A program made the position numbers and the translations under genes. A stretch of 54,327 nucleotides of DNA from Propionibacteriaceae bacterium (GTDB lineage: Bacteria; Actinomycetota; Actinomycetes; Propionibacteriales; Propionibacteriaceae), in NCBI GenBank assembly GCA_031267295.1, contig JAIRZI010000031.1, positions 1 to 54,327 of the forward strand, written 5' to 3'. Positions 9,176-18,398 of this stretch are shown here, piece by piece (position 1 is the first letter of the stretch; every line of letters begins with the position of its first letter). The notes beneath the pieces are model-generated. The model searched no databases. It was not told where the DNA came from and saw only the letters and a list, made by a program, of their open reading frames with translations.

Positions 9176-10165
9176 CTAACTTAAGTATTCACTACGGTAT
9201 ACCAAGGCCATAGCGTGCCGCAGCACTGCTCCGCCCGGCAGGTGGCATAACCCTTGGCCGTGCCAGTTGTTAACCAAAGCGAGTATGGCTTGGGTGTGCT
9301 CAAAACTCACTTCGGTGAGTTCATATGTTGCCAACCATTGGCGTACTGCGCGACTCTGCAGCGGTTCCGGTAAGGCGGCAAGTGGCGGGATAGCTAAACT
9401 GCCGTCTGGCTGAATGATAGTGGGTAGTAAAGCGGCTGTCTCTTGATCTAACCGGTCGGCATCAGCGCGAGCTAGTTCAGCAGTGCGAGCCAGCGCCGGA
9501 ATCACCGAATCCCCTAACACTGTAGTGAGGTGCGGCAACAGTTCGGTGCGTATCCTTGATCTGAGAAACCGGATGTCGACATTTTGAGGGTCGTGCCAGG
9601 CTGTTAACCCGAACTCGCTACAAGCTGCCACCGTTACGCAGCGACGTAGCTTCAACAGCGGACGAACGAACTCTGGTTGATTACCAAATCTTGCGGGCAT
9701 CCCAGCCAAAGAACGGGTGCCGGAGCCGCGCGCCAACCCCAATAACACAGTTTCAGCTTGATCATCAAGAGTGTGCCCCAGCAACACCATATCAGGCGAA
9801 GCGGCGCGTAACGCGGCGTAACGCGCCTCGCGGGCGGCGGCTTCTACTCCGTCGCCAACGAGATTTACCTGTACGCGCGTTACTGTCGTCGGCACTCCGA
9901 GAGCGGTTACTTGGGCAGCGGCTTGGGCGGCAACCGCAGCAGAACCGTCCTGTAACCCATGATCTACCACTACCGCGCCAACCTCGCGTAGCGGATCGGG
10001 GTGGTGTTGCTGCACCCAGGCGACGGCTGCGGCTAACGCCAAAGAGTCTGGCCCACCGGAACAGGCAACATGCACCGTGCTGCGGCGATGTAGCTTGTTG
10101 ACCAGAACCGGCTTAACGGCAGCTACTACGGCTAGGGCATTTGTGCCCAGTGCCTTGCGAGCCAT
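9176..10165 (-). CDS. tilS: tRNA(Ile)-lysidine synthase
   Basis: TilS modifies C34 of tRNA-Ile(CAU) to lysidine, using ATP and lysine, so that it reads AUA. The N-type ATP pyrophosphatase P-loop SGGPDS is at 36-41, followed by VVDHGLQDGS and GHTLDDQAETVLLGLARGSG, all standard for the family. At 329 residues it has the short actinobacterial form with a reduced C-terminal region. It lies downstream of the DUF2342 metalloprotease in the same orientation (74-bp gap), a familiar actinobacterial neighbourhood, although hpt and ftsH, which often follow, are absent. Confidence 0.95.
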   Translation of the reverse strand: MARKALGTNALAVVAAVKPVLVNKLHRRSTVHVACSGGPDSLALAAAVAWVQQHHPDPLREVGAVVVDHGLQDGSAAVAAQAAAQVTALGVPTTVTRVQVNLVGDGVEAAAREARYAALRAASPDMVLLGHTLDDQAETVLLGLARGSGTRSLAGMPARFGNQPEFVRPLLKLRRCVTVAACSEFGLTAWHDPQNVDIRFLRSRIRTELLPHLTTVLGDSVIPALARTAELARADADRLDQETAALLPTIIQPDGSLAIPPLAALPEPLQSRAVRQWLATYELTEVSFEHTQAILALVNNWHGQGLCHLPGGAVLRHAMALVYRSEYLS

Positions 10166-10239
10166 CAGTTAGCTCGCTTGCGCCGCGATGATAAATCCGA
10201 ATATGTTAACCGCAACATCTCGTTAATACCCGACATTAG

Positions 10240-11388
10240 CTAGCCTACTTTCGGCTCAATGGCAGATTGAGAACTGGCTGAGGTGCGCTCAGTTGTTTCT
10301 GAGACGGGTGCCGCACGACGGGCGGGAGAATGCGACGGTGCTGGCGCGTTGGACGGTTGTTGCCGGGTGCCAGTTACTCGCGCTATCCAACTGGCAGGAT
10401 CGGCCAACTCCGGCACTGACGGCAAGTTTTCTGGCGCGGCAAACGCCAAATTCAAGGTGTCCATGTCGGTTTCGCGTATCACCCCACGGCAGAACTGCGC
10501 TCCATCGGCGTACTGCGCCATTTTCGCATCCATGCCGGTGAGCTTAGCCGGTAGCGATTTGATACCTTTGGTGCGCTCGGCACGTCGGTTATCGAATTTG
10601 GCTCTAATATCGGCTAGCGACTTAATGACACCAGGGCCTACCTCATCCATAATTACGTCGGCATGTCCTTCCAGCAGACTCATTTGTGCTGTCACTGCGT
10701 CAAGGGCGGCGCTCATCTCTGCTGGTGCCGCCTGACGGATAAGGTTGACGATCCCCGTATCTCGCAGTTCCTTACGCCCTGCCTTGAGTATTTTCTCCCC
10801 GGTACGTAGCAACGTATCGGCTAGTTGCTGAGTGTCTTTTTCCGCAAGTGTTACCTGCGCGATCAACTGCAACAGTCGCTCAGCCATCCAGGGAGCTGCG
10901 GCAAACTGTGCCTGATGCGTTTGCTCATGGAGACACACCCAGAGCCGGAAATCATGCGGATCAACGTTTAAGCGGCGCTCCATACCCATGATATTGGGAG
11001 CCACTAGGTACAACGCCGAGTGTTGGAAAGGAACAAACTGCCCCAACACACCGTGCGCCAGATAGCTCATCACGGTTCCTAACACCACCCCGAATAAATT
11101 ATCGGCCGCTGTTTCGTCGGGGAGCAGTTTATCTGTGCCGGAAGCTTGGAACAGGTAAGCCGAGTTGGCGATGTTCACCGTGATAATAGTTGGCCGATCA
11201 ACCACATATACCGCTGCGCGTCCGTCATTGGGCAACCCGGAGGTGTTAACTACCAAGTCAATTGCTTCGCTGGCTGCGGCACGCAGTTCAGCGACCCCAA
11301 CAGCCATTTCACGTTTTGAAAACTGCGGCCCCGGTTTGGTGAGCTTATTGGCAATACGAGTGGCAAGTTCCCAATTGATGGCGTTCAT
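10240..11388 (-). CDS. zinc-dependent metalloprotease, DUF2342 / 'F420 biosynthesis-associated' family
   Basis: A 382-residue member of an actinobacterial zincin-like family. The HExxH motif appears as HEQTHQAQF near residue 153, preceded by DFRLWVCLHE, and a GHADVIMDEVG segment further on supplies likely further ligands. There is no signal peptide. The C-terminus (about 345-382) is low-complexity and rich in Ser, Pro and Ala. The substrate is unknown; despite the family label, no F420 genes are nearby. It is divergent from ppa and upstream of tilS, an order often kept in Actinobacteria. Confidence 0.85.
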   Translation of the reverse strand: MNAINWELATRIANKLTKPGPQFSKREMAVGVAELRAAASEAIDLVVNTSGLPNDGRAAVYVVDRPTIITVNIANSAYLFQASGTDKLLPDETAADNLFGVVLGTVMSYLAHGVLGQFVPFQHSALYLVAPNIMGMERRLNVDPHDFRLWVCLHEQTHQAQFAAAPWMAERLLQLIAQVTLAEKDTQQLADTLLRTGEKILKAGRKELRDTGIVNLIRQAAPAEMSAALDAVTAQMSLLEGHADVIMDEVGPGVIKSLADIRAKFDNRRAERTKGIKSLPAKLTGMDAKMAQYADGAQFCRGVIRETDMDTLNLAFAAPENLPSVPELADPASWIARVTGTRQQPSNAPAPSHSPARRAAPVSETTERTSASSQSAIEPKVG

Positions 11389-11650
11389 AATAACAGCCTA
11401 CGACTTAAGGATGCACTGACTAACCATGCACTGCACAGTGTCCGCCCGCAAACACCTTTAATACTTTCATCAGAAGCTCTTATAAGTAACAGTTCGACCC
11501 TTAACTTAAGTTGACGTTTCCGCTGGTGGTTCGCTTGGCGGGTGCTCAGGGTTATCATCATCAATGTCTCTTAGGTATCGTCTTGCTTATAACAGTGCTT
11601 TAATTAGTGTTCTTGAACCCAACCGGAAAAGGGTCGTCTAAACCCAATAT

Positions 11651-12238
11651 GTGAAGCATGAAAAGAGAGTAGCTGTGTCCGAAGATTTGCGTCAACAAGA
11701 CAGTAACCCTGCTAGCGGAATCACTTTCGATGTGACTATCGAAATCCCGCGTGGAGTAAAGAATAAATACGAAATGGATCATGAAACTGGGCGCATAGTG
11801 TTGGATCGCCCGCTGTTTACATCTACGCAGTACCCATATGATTACGGTTTTATCGAAGGTACGCTGGGCGACGACAACGATCCGCTTGACGCAATGGTGG
11901 TGCTAACCGAACCGACTTTTCCAGGCTGCATGATCCGTTGTCGCGCTATCGCTATGTTCCAGATGACCGACGAAAAAGGCGGTGATGCCAAGGTGCTCTG
12001 CGTTCCGGTATCTGACCGGCGACGCGCCTACCTAGACGACGTTGAGGACGTGGCCGAGTACGTGCTGTTAGAGATTGAGCACTTTTTCACAGTTTATAAA
12101 GATTTAGAACCCGGTAAGAGTGTTGAAGGTGCTTCTTGGGTAGGTCGCCAGGAAGCCGAAGCTGAGATTCGCACCAGTTTCGCGCGCGCTAAAGGCACCG
12201 ATTACGAGTTGTACTCCCACGAACTACACCGAAAATAA
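11651..12238 (+). CDS. ppa: inorganic pyrophosphatase
   Basis: A family I soluble pyrophosphatase that hydrolyses PPi to two phosphates. Diagnostic motifs are [23 protein letters not shown] and the metal-binding [12 protein letters not shown]. The length of 195 residues is slightly above the usual 160-175. The listed start is a GTG at 11651; a second GTG at 11675 (8 codons in) has GAGAG about 5 bases upstream and may be the true start. It is monocistronic and divergent from the metalloprotease. The 262-bp region before it shows no clear regulatory element. Confidence 0.95.
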   Translation: MKHEKRVAVSEDLRQQDSNPASGITFDVTIEIPRGVKNKYEMDHETGRIVLDRPLFTSTQYPYDYGFIEGTLGDDNDPLDAMVVLTEPTFPGCMIRCRAIAMFQMTDEKGGDAKVLCVPVSDRRRAYLDDVEDVAEYVLLEIEHFFTVYKDLEPGKSVEGASWVGRQEAEAEIRTSFARAKGTDYELYSHELHRK

Positions 12239-12259
12239 GCTGCGCGTCACGGATTCGGG

Positions 12260-12332
12260 AGCCACCTAAGAGAATCGAACTCTTGACCTGTTCATTACGA
12301 GTGAACCGCTCTGCCAACTGAGCTAAGGTGGC
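12260..12332 (-). tRNA. tRNA-Thr (anticodon CGT)
   Basis: The minus strand folds as a full cloverleaf. The acceptor stem is GCCACCT pairing with AGGTGGC, the D arm contains AGCTCAGTTGGCAGAGC, the anticodon stem TTCA/TGAA flanks loop CTCGTAA (anticodon CGT, reading ACG), and the T arm is AAGAG-TTCGATT-CTCTT. CCA is not encoded. It is a single tRNA gene between ppa and the phosphoesterase gene. Confidence 0.96.
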
Positions 12333-12492
12333 ACGCCCCATCAGCTATCCACTTTCAAGGCGTACGACACTATACCCGTGCTCGGCCTGCAATGAGAAAA
12401 TCCAGAGGGCTACCATGCGTATCTTGGCTCTCACTCCTGCGAACATACTGCGGCGTAGTTCTGCGTTTTAAGGAAATACCTCTGGGCGAGGG

Positions 12493-14130
12493 TTAAAATC
12501 CGTACGCTAATCGCTCGGGGCGCAACCGTTTTAGTTCAATATCGCTATGAGTGGCGAAATACTCCAACAGTAGCTCGCTCATTGAGACGGTTATCTCAGC
12601 CAACGGGTGCTTGCCTACGTACATGGGGTACTCCCCGGCACCAGAAGCGCGATAGTTGTTTAAACAAATTCGGATGTGATCGTCTGGCGCAATGGGAGTG
12701 CCATCCCAGCGAGCTAATCTGGTGACTCGTTTGCCGGGCGGCAAACTAATATCGAAAGCGTAGTCAATCCCGGCGAAGAAGTCGTAGCTATAATGTTCGA
12801 TCTTTGGTACTAGGAAAGCCGCCGACACTGCTAGGTTCCCGGCGGCATCCAATGTCAGATACTCGGCGCTGCGTTCAATGGCGGCTTTGAGTTCCGCTCC
12901 AGTTAGTTGCAACGTCAGTAGGGTGTTGGCGTACGGATACGTTGCCAGAATGTCGCGGGTAGTGACGGTGGTGTTGAATCCGGCGATTTCATTTGCAAGC
13001 GACGATACCGCCACCTCAGCGCCGGTTGCTGCAAGCTGCACCTGGTTTACAAAATCTGCAATAGGCGATCCGTTCGCCGCCATCCGCTCCCTAGTATCAG
13101 GTTTCAGCGCGTAAGACAGTTGCCCCACCGGCTTATCAAGCCAGTTTTGCAGATCGTTTTCCAACGGTAGCAGTGCGCGAGCAACGGATGCAACGCGCGG
13201 GTTTGCAACTATATTTGACGAGGTTGGCGCATCTGGTGCAGCTAGAACCCAAGGTTCTGGAGCCGACAATCCGCTGATGCCGCTACGGGGAGTGACCAGT
13301 TCAGACAGCGACACCTCCCAGCGTCGTCCCGCAGCTAGCTCGGCACTCCCGTGTTCTACCAACTCCAAGTGGCAGTACTGGCGGCCGTATTCACCCGGCT
13401 GTATGGTGAAAGTGCCCTGTACTAGCCGTCCTGGAGTGGGGTTGTGTTGATGCCCGCAGAGCAGCAAGTCAAAATCGAGTTCTTCGCAGATACGATAACC
13501 AACATTCTCATTCGTTTTAGAAACGACCGCACCGGTTGCGGTGTCTCGTTCGTAACCGCCGTGGTACAAACACACCATGATGTCACAGCGCCCACGTAGC
13601 TCGTCGGCCGCCTGCCGTAGTGCCTCAAACGGGTCGCTCACTTTGATGCCAACCAGGTTCTCCGGTTGTTCCCAAACATTCACCCAATCGGTGACGGCTC
13701 CGGCCACCCCGACCTTAACTCCGTTACCTGTAGTAAGCACGACTGGCGGAAATAGCGCTTTCCCGGCAGCATCAGTGATGTTCTGACAGACGAAAGCAGC
13801 GCCGCCTTTGCGTAACTGTGTTACATAGTCAGCGAGGTATCGCCATCCATAGTTGAAATCATGATTCCCGGCAGTTGCCACGTGGTAACCGCATTCAATA
13901 AAAGCTTGCGCTATGGGAGCTGGGCTATGCAGTTTAGTGGCGCAGTAGTAGCCGAACGCAGACCCTTGCAAAGTGTCGCCATTGTCGAACACCAATGTTT
14001 CGGCATCAATGTCGAACTCCTGAGCGCAGGCAAGCATCCCCATTGGGGAGGGGGTGTGATCGGCATACCGCGTTGGGTACAGGTGAGAATGTGTGTCCGA
14101 TGTGTAGTAAATGCGCAGCCGTCTACCCAT
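12493..14130 (-). CDS. 5'-nucleotidase/UshA-like metallophosphoesterase, cytoplasmic
   Basis: A two-domain protein of about 545 residues. The N-terminal calcineurin-like phosphoesterase domain has SDTHSH (metal-binding D and H), FDNGDTLQGS, GNHDFNYGW and CGHQHNPTPG. The C-terminal 5'-nucleotidase domain has DILATYPYANTLLTLQLTG and YDFFAGIDYAFDIS, with the usual F/Y substrate clamp region. Unlike UshA it has no signal peptide, so it probably acts inside the cell on imported phosphate esters. I prefer the ATG at 14130 (GGAG 6 bases upstream) over 14142. It is the last gene after phnE, 22 bp downstream, so probably part of the importer operon. Confidence 0.88.
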   Translation of the reverse strand: MGRRLRIYYTSDTHSHLYPTRYADHTPSPMGMLACAQEFDIDAETLVFDNGDTLQGSAFGYYCATKLHSPAPIAQAFIECGYHVATAGNHDFNYGWRYLADYVTQLRKGGAAFVCQNITDAAGKALFPPVVLTTGNGVKVGVAGAVTDWVNVWEQPENLVGIKVSDPFEALRQAADELRGRCDIMVCLYHGGYERDTATGAVVSKTNENVGYRICEELDFDLLLCGHQHNPTPGRLVQGTFTIQPGEYGRQYCHLELVEHGSAELAAGRRWEVSLSELVTPRSGISGLSAPEPWVLAAPDAPTSSNIVANPRVASVARALLPLENDLQNWLDKPVGQLSYALKPDTRERMAANGSPIADFVNQVQLAATGAEVAVSSLANEIAGFNTTVTTRDILATYPYANTLLTLQLTGAELKAAIERSAEYLTLDAAGNLAVSAAFLVPKIEHYSYDFFAGIDYAFDISLPPGKRVTRLARWDGTPIAPDDHIRICLNNYRASGAGEYPMYVGKHPLAEITVSMSELLLEYFATHSDIELKRLRPERLAYGF

Positions 14131-14152
14131 GATATGCTCCATAACCGTCTCA

Positions 14153-15013
14153 TCAACCTTGTGCTAACTTCACCCGTATTCGGGTGGATGCCACTTCGAT
14201 CATCAGAATTAACAACAACAACCCCCACAGGATTGCTCCAGCTTCGCTCCAGCGATACGCCTGCATGGCAAAGATCAGCGGGGCACCTATGCCGCCCGCA
14301 CCCACCAAACCAAGCACCGTAGCATCACGTAGGTTCATATCGAAACGGTAAATGATAGTGGAGAGAAAATCTGGAATAAGTTGCGCAATAATGCCAAAAC
14401 GAATCTTCTGAAACAGTGTGCAACCTGCTGCGTCCAAAGATTCCAGTATGCGAGTGTCGAGGTCTTCAATGTACTCGATGTACATCTTTGCCACCATACC
14501 GATGCTCGCCAACCCCATCGTCATCAACCCTGCGAACGGGCCTGGGCCGGTGACACGCATAAACATCAATCCGTATACCATCACCGGTACGGTGCGGATA
14601 GCCATCAGCACCGTACGCCCAATCAAAGCCAACGGAGCGGGTACGATATTGGTGGCTGAAACAAACGCTAAAGGTACGGCAAGTACCGCCCCTACCAAGG
14701 TGCCCAGAAACGCGATACAGATAGTTTCAAACAGCAGATAGGCAACGGACTTCTCACTCAACGAGAATAATAAAGCCTTGTCAGGGTGGATTAACCCAGA
14801 AAAGATATTGTTGACGATCTTCATGCCGCCCTCAGTCATGTTAGCCAGATCAACCGCAGACGACGACCACGCCAGCAGTGCGCCCAAGATAACGAGCACG
14901 ATAATGTTACGCCGCCAAGAACGTGGCTCACTTAGCAAGGCGCGCTGCACTGGGGTGGCATCAAGTAGGGCGTCTTTGACGCCAGGATCAATTTTCGAGA
15001 GGTTCTTTGTCAT
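14153..15013 (-). CDS. phnE: phosphonate-type ABC transporter permease (PhnE-like, second)
   Basis: A membrane subunit of about 286 residues with five or six helices and the binding-protein-dependent permease EAA-like loop (LDAAGCTLFQKIRFGIIAQL). The end of the PhnE family is recognisable in NLRDATVLGLVGAGGIGAPL. I chose the ATG at 15013, which has GGGGAG 8 bases upstream; the GTG at 15031 overlaps the stop of the previous gene. It pairs with the neighbouring permease to form the channel for the PhnC ATPase. Confidence 0.9.
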   Translation of the reverse strand: MTKNLSKIDPGVKDALLDATPVQRALLSEPRSWRRNIIVLVILGALLAWSSSAVDLANMTEGGMKIVNNIFSGLIHPDKALLFSLSEKSVAYLLFETICIAFLGTLVGAVLAVPLAFVSATNIVPAPLALIGRTVLMAIRTVPVMVYGLMFMRVTGPGPFAGLMTMGLASIGMVAKMYIEYIEDLDTRILESLDAAGCTLFQKIRFGIIAQLIPDFLSTIIYRFDMNLRDATVLGLVGAGGIGAPLIFAMQAYRWSEAGAILWGLLLLILMIEVASTRIRVKLAQG

Positions 15014-15027
15014 TTCGCCAGCTCCCC

Positions 15028-15921
15028 TCACGTCAACTTCTTGCGTAGGTAGTGGCTAATCCACTCAATGAACACTACGGTGGCGAACAGCAACACAAAC
15101 ACCATGCCCACGTTGGGATACTGTCGCCACTGCACGTTCTCGTTAAGAGTCAAACCGATACCGCCAGCACCGACGTAGCCCAGGATGGCGGCATAACGCA
15201 CATTGCCTTCAAAACAGTACAGTGACGCTGAAAGATAAGCCGGTAACACCTGCGGCATGATGGCTGTCCAGAAAGTAGCCGGACGAGTGGCGCCTAGCGC
15301 AATCATGGCCTCATCTGGACCCATGTCGGCGGTTTCAATCATCTCGTATAGCTGTTTACCAAGATAACTAAAAGTGAACAGCCCAATAGCGATAGTACCC
15401 GCCATAGTGCCTAACCCAAACACGAAAGTGGCGATGAGTGCCGTAATCAAACTTGGTAACGTGCGCACCACTGCCAGTATGCCGCGCGCCACCATTAACA
15501 CCACCTTGTTACGCACCATATTGGACGATGCCACCACCGCGAGCGGAATAGCCAACACTGCGCCGGTAAACGATCCGATAACGCTCATCTTGATAGTGTC
15601 GAGCAGCGGTCCAAGTACCTTATGCCAGTAGTTCCAGTTTGGCGGAAACATGTTGCCGATGATTACAAAGAACTGCTTGCCGCGAGTTACTAGCACAGTA
15701 AGGCTGAAATCTGTCATGTAGATGGAGAGCACGCTGAACGCCAACACAAAAATCAGAATTATTGGCACTCGCGAGCGTGGCTCCCATACTTCGGTACCAT
15801 CGGCGAGATATGACTTGGTTGGTTTGAATATTTGGTCAAACCGAGTTAGTTTGGCACCAACAACAACGCGATGCTCGGACGTATCCGATGTCGCTTTAAC
15901 TGCGGTGGGTACGGTAGTCAT
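15028..15921 (-). CDS. phnE: phosphonate-type ABC transporter permease (PhnE-like, first)
   Basis: 297 residues. A cytoplasmic N-terminal stretch of about 50 residues precedes the first helix (VPIILIFVLAFSVLSIY). The EAA-like loop is MIALGATRPATFWTAIMPQV and the PhnE-type end is NVRYAAILGYVGAGGIGLTL. The ATG overlaps the phnC stop (ATGA) and has GGAGG 7 bases upstream, so the two are translationally coupled. Two different permease genes suggest a heterodimeric channel, as in several phosphonate and phosphite importers. Confidence 0.92.
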   Translation of the reverse strand: MTTVPTAVKATSDTSEHRVVVGAKLTRFDQIFKPTKSYLADGTEVWEPRSRVPIILIFVLAFSVLSIYMTDFSLTVLVTRGKQFFVIIGNMFPPNWNYWHKVLGPLLDTIKMSVIGSFTGAVLAIPLAVVASSNMVRNKVVLMVARGILAVVRTLPSLITALIATFVFGLGTMAGTIAIGLFTFSYLGKQLYEMIETADMGPDEAMIALGATRPATFWTAIMPQVLPAYLSASLYCFEGNVRYAAILGYVGAGGIGLTLNENVQWRQYPNVGMVFVLLFATVVFIEWISHYLRKKLT

Positions 15922-16691
15922 TCCACTACCTCCAGTTCCGCTTCACTGCCGGGAATCTTCCCCTGATAAATCACATCTAGAATCTCGGGGGTGACATCTG
16001 TGGTTGAGCCGTCATAGACGATGCGTCCAGCTCTGATGCCCACTACACGATCAGCATAATCAAGCGCCAATTCGACGTGGTGGATGTTGATAAGAATGGA
16101 GATGTTCAGGTCTTCGTTGATACGTCGGAAATCACCCATCACTTGTCGAGCGGTCACCGGGTCGAGCGCCGCCACCGGCTCGTCCGCCAAGATGATACTA
16201 GGGTCTTGCGCCAGGGTGCGCGCCAGCGCGACTCGCTGCTGTTGCCCACCGGAAAGTTGATCGGCGCGAGTGTAAGCCTTGTCAAGGATGCCCACCTTAT
16301 CGAGCGCTTCCAGTGCGCTCACCTTGTCAGCTTTGGTGTATAGACCTAGCAGCACGCGCCAAAACGGCATATCCGGCACTTTCGCAGTGAGTACATTACG
16401 GATAACAGTGGTGCGAGTCACCAAGTTGAAAGATTGAAACACCATACCGATACGGCGACGGAAACGGCGTAATGCCTTACCGGTGAGGGAATGGACAGAT
16501 ATTTCGTCCACGCTCAGCGTGCCGGAGGTGATGTCGTGCATCTTATTGATGCATCTGATGAGGGTGGATTTCCCGGCACCCGAAAGCCCAATGATAGCCA
16601 CAAACTCACCTTGCTCAATGGTGAGTGACACTTCGTCCAACCCTTTGACCCCGTTGGGGTAAACCTTGGACACATTATCGAAGATAATCAT
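15918..16691 (-). CDS. phnC: phosphonate-type ABC transporter ATP-binding protein
   Basis: A PhnC-type ATPase of about 257 residues: Walker A GLSGAGKST (35-43), Q-loop GMVFQSFNL, signature LSGGQQQRVALAR, Walker B IILADEPVAALD and H-loop NIHHVELAL. I chose the ATG at 16691 (AGG 8 bases upstream, protein beginning MIIFDNVSKVYPNG); an in-frame start at 16730 would add 13 residues that do not match the family. It overlaps phnE by 4 bp. A 307-bp gap with a strong hairpin separates it from phnD, which probably sets a higher level of the binding protein than of the membrane parts. Confidence 0.94.
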   Translation of the reverse strand: MIIFDNVSKVYPNGVKGLDEVSLTIEQGEFVAIIGLSGAGKSTLIRCINKMHDITSGTLSVDEISVHSLTGKALRRFRRRIGMVFQSFNLVTRTTVIRNVLTAKVPDMPFWRVLLGLYTKADKVSALEALDKVGILDKAYTRADQLSGGQQQRVALARTLAQDPSIILADEPVAALDPVTARQVMGDFRRINEDLNISILINIHHVELALDYADRVVGIRAGRIVYDGSTTDVTPEILDVIYQGKIPGSEAELEVVE

Positions 16692-16843
16692 CTTCATCGC
16701 CTCGCTTACTGCCCGTACTTCGTCGTACATGGGGCATCAATAGTAGCGCATCGGATACCGATACCGATACCGGCGCAGAGCACACATCACAGTACGCAGA
16801 ATGAGAATGCTATCGCAAAGCAGCAGGATAGTGCGCAACTCTA

Positions 16844-16865
16844 TTTTGCAAATCTTTTGCAAATC
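16844..16865. promoter_or_regulatory. perfect 11-bp tandem direct repeat in phnD-phnC gap
   Basis: TTTTGCAAATC occurs twice with no spacer (16844-16854 and 16855-16865). An 11-bp period places both copies on one face of the helix, the spacing used by OmpR/PhoB/PhoP-type response regulators. A related TTTTGC-phased array lies upstream of phnD. It could be an operator for an internal phnC promoter. The repeat is seen; its role is inferred. Confidence 0.5.
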
Positions 16866-16926
16866 TGACGTTTCGCTGTTTTATGCGACATCTAGCAAAA
16901 CGCCAAGTATCACCATATCGCTGGCT

Positions 16927-16967
16927 TAGACGACGGAACGAGCTGGTTTACCCGTTCCGTTCGTCTA
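16927..16967 (-). terminator. intergenic hairpin between phnD and phnC
   Basis: TAGACGACGGAACG and CGTTCCGTTCGTCTA form a near-perfect inverted repeat with one bulged base and a ~12-base loop. It lies 32 bp after the phnD stop. No T-run follows, so it is more likely a partial terminator or an mRNA-stabilising hairpin than a complete stop. Confidence 0.55.
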
Positions 16968-16998
16968 GCCGATAGCGCTTAGCTGATTAGCAATCTCA

Positions 16999-18054
16999 CT
17001 AAGCGTTCTGCATCTCCTGGATGACCTTTTGTGCTTTGCGAGCTGGGTCATAATCAGCAGAGGTTGCCGGAGCATAACCCTCATGGGCGTATATCTTGAC
17101 AACTTCTTTACCCTCAGGGGTGTTACCAATGTTAATCAAGGCCTGTGCGATGGCTTCTTTGAAACCGGGGTTGTTGTTCAGCGTGGCGGAACTCTTGGAA
17201 ACGGACACGGTGTCATTGAAGATTTTATCGGTGACACCCACGATGCAGGTTTCGTCCCAGATACTCGCAGTACGGCTGTACTCCGCCGTCCACTTGTCTT
17301 CGTAGTCACGACGACCATCAGCATAGACAGTCAGCAGATCCACCTGGCCGGAAGCAAGTCGCGCAAACGAAGTGCCATAGGAATCGGATTGCGCGGAGCG
17401 CGTAAGATCACTGACGCTCTTCTGATAGCTGTCGAGCAGCCACAGCGTCGGGTAGATGTAACCGGCGGAAGAAGTGGAACTCATCACAGCCCAGTTAGCA
17501 GCGTCAAGGTCATCCCAAGTGAGTTCCGTGCCGGAGTTAACAGTGTTACATAATTCCTGACCTTTAGCAGACGGACCGGCGATAACAAGAGCGCGGTAAA
17601 AACTTACCTGAGTGTCAACAGCAGTAGTTGGCTTCTCATCGTTCCAGACTTTAGCCTCCGGGGAATCGATAGACAGACCAGCGCGCGTAGAAGCAAGAAT
17701 CACCTCGGCGCCTTCGTCATAAAGCACGTAAGTACCTCCGGGGATAAAACCCACATCAACGGAACCAGCATCAAGTGATTCGCCGACGGCTTCGTAGGTA
17801 GTGCCTACAGAGATTTCAACATCACTGAGCGCGTAACCGGCCTTGGCTAACTCTGCGATAAGCATTTCTTTTAGCGGCGCGGTAGCGGTGATGATTTCAG
17901 CAGGCTCGCGGGATGGCACGAATGCTACTTTCAAAGTGTCAATCTTCACCGGGCCGGTTGTAGTAGAAATGGGATCAGTATCATCGGATGAACAACCGCT
18001 GACTAGACCTACCAGCAGGGCGCACGCAAATGCGCTGCTTAAGAGTTTTTTCAT
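16999..18054 (-). CDS. phnD: phosphonate-type ABC transporter substrate-binding lipoprotein
   Basis: 351 residues beginning with a lipoprotein signal MKKLLSSAFACALLVGLVSGC, of which the lipobox cysteine is residue 21. The PhnD-like fold follows: LKVAFVPSREPAEI, a DAGSVDVGFIPGGTYVL segment lining the pocket, SSTSSAGYIYPTLWLL (the phosphate-contacting STSSAGY motif of the family) and a C-terminal helix. It is the first gene of the operon. Whether it prefers phosphonate, phosphite or phosphate esters cannot be told from sequence; no C-P lyase or phosphonatase is in the window. Confidence 0.93.
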   Translation of the reverse strand: MKKLLSSAFACALLVGLVSGCSSDDTDPISTTTGPVKIDTLKVAFVPSREPAEIITATAPLKEMLIAELAKAGYALSDVEISVGTTYEAVGESLDAGSVDVGFIPGGTYVLYDEGAEVILASTRAGLSIDSPEAKVWNDEKPTTAVDTQVSFYRALVIAGPSAKGQELCNTVNSGTELTWDDLDAANWAVMSSTSSAGYIYPTLWLLDSYQKSVSDLTRSAQSDSYGTSFARLASGQVDLLTVYADGRRDYEDKWTAEYSRTASIWDETCIVGVTDKIFNDTVSVSKSSATLNNNPGFKEAIAQALINIGNTPEGKEVVKIYAHEGYAPATSADYDPARKAQKVIQEMQNA

Positions 18055-18158
18055 TTGGGTCTTCTTTGACTTGTAGTTGTATTGGTGGTTCCCAGCGACC
18101 TGCGGAAGAAAGTTTCGCCGGGATGTGCCAGCCTACCACCCGATTACTAGATTTTGCA

Positions 18159-18202
18159 GTATCGCAAAACTTCGGTAAAATATCTGTAAATTTCGTGCAA
18201 AA
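18159..18202 (-). promoter_or_regulatory. four 11-bp-phased TTTTGC-like units upstream of phnD
   Basis: Read on the minus strand, four consecutive 11-mers start TTTTGC, ATTTAC, TTTTAC and TTTTGC. They end 105 bp before the phnD start. The same core and period occur as a perfect pair at 16844-16865. The layout resembles direct-repeat operators of PhoP/PhoB-type regulators, so phosphate control is plausible. The two outer units also contain a TTTTGC...GCAAAA inverted pair at 18152-18169, so a different regulator reading a palindrome is possible. Confidence 0.45.
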
Positions 18203-18398
18203 TGCAGCTTAAAGGTGCCTTATTGTGCGGCAAACGCGAAATATTCCAGATAAGACAGTACGCCCTCATAAGGTGAGCGTCTAACGACTAGCTTGAAGTT
18301 GCGCAGATTAGCGAGCGATACGGGTAAAAGAGCATATTCGAGGAGAATATTTTCCACTCAGATGCTGCGCTGTCAGTAGGGGCACGTAGTCTATAGGT

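Noticed and set aside
10283-10735. 150-codon plus-strand ORF over the metalloprotease gene
   Set aside because: Antisense to the conserved C-terminal half of a recognised family protein; composition is that of a shadow frame.
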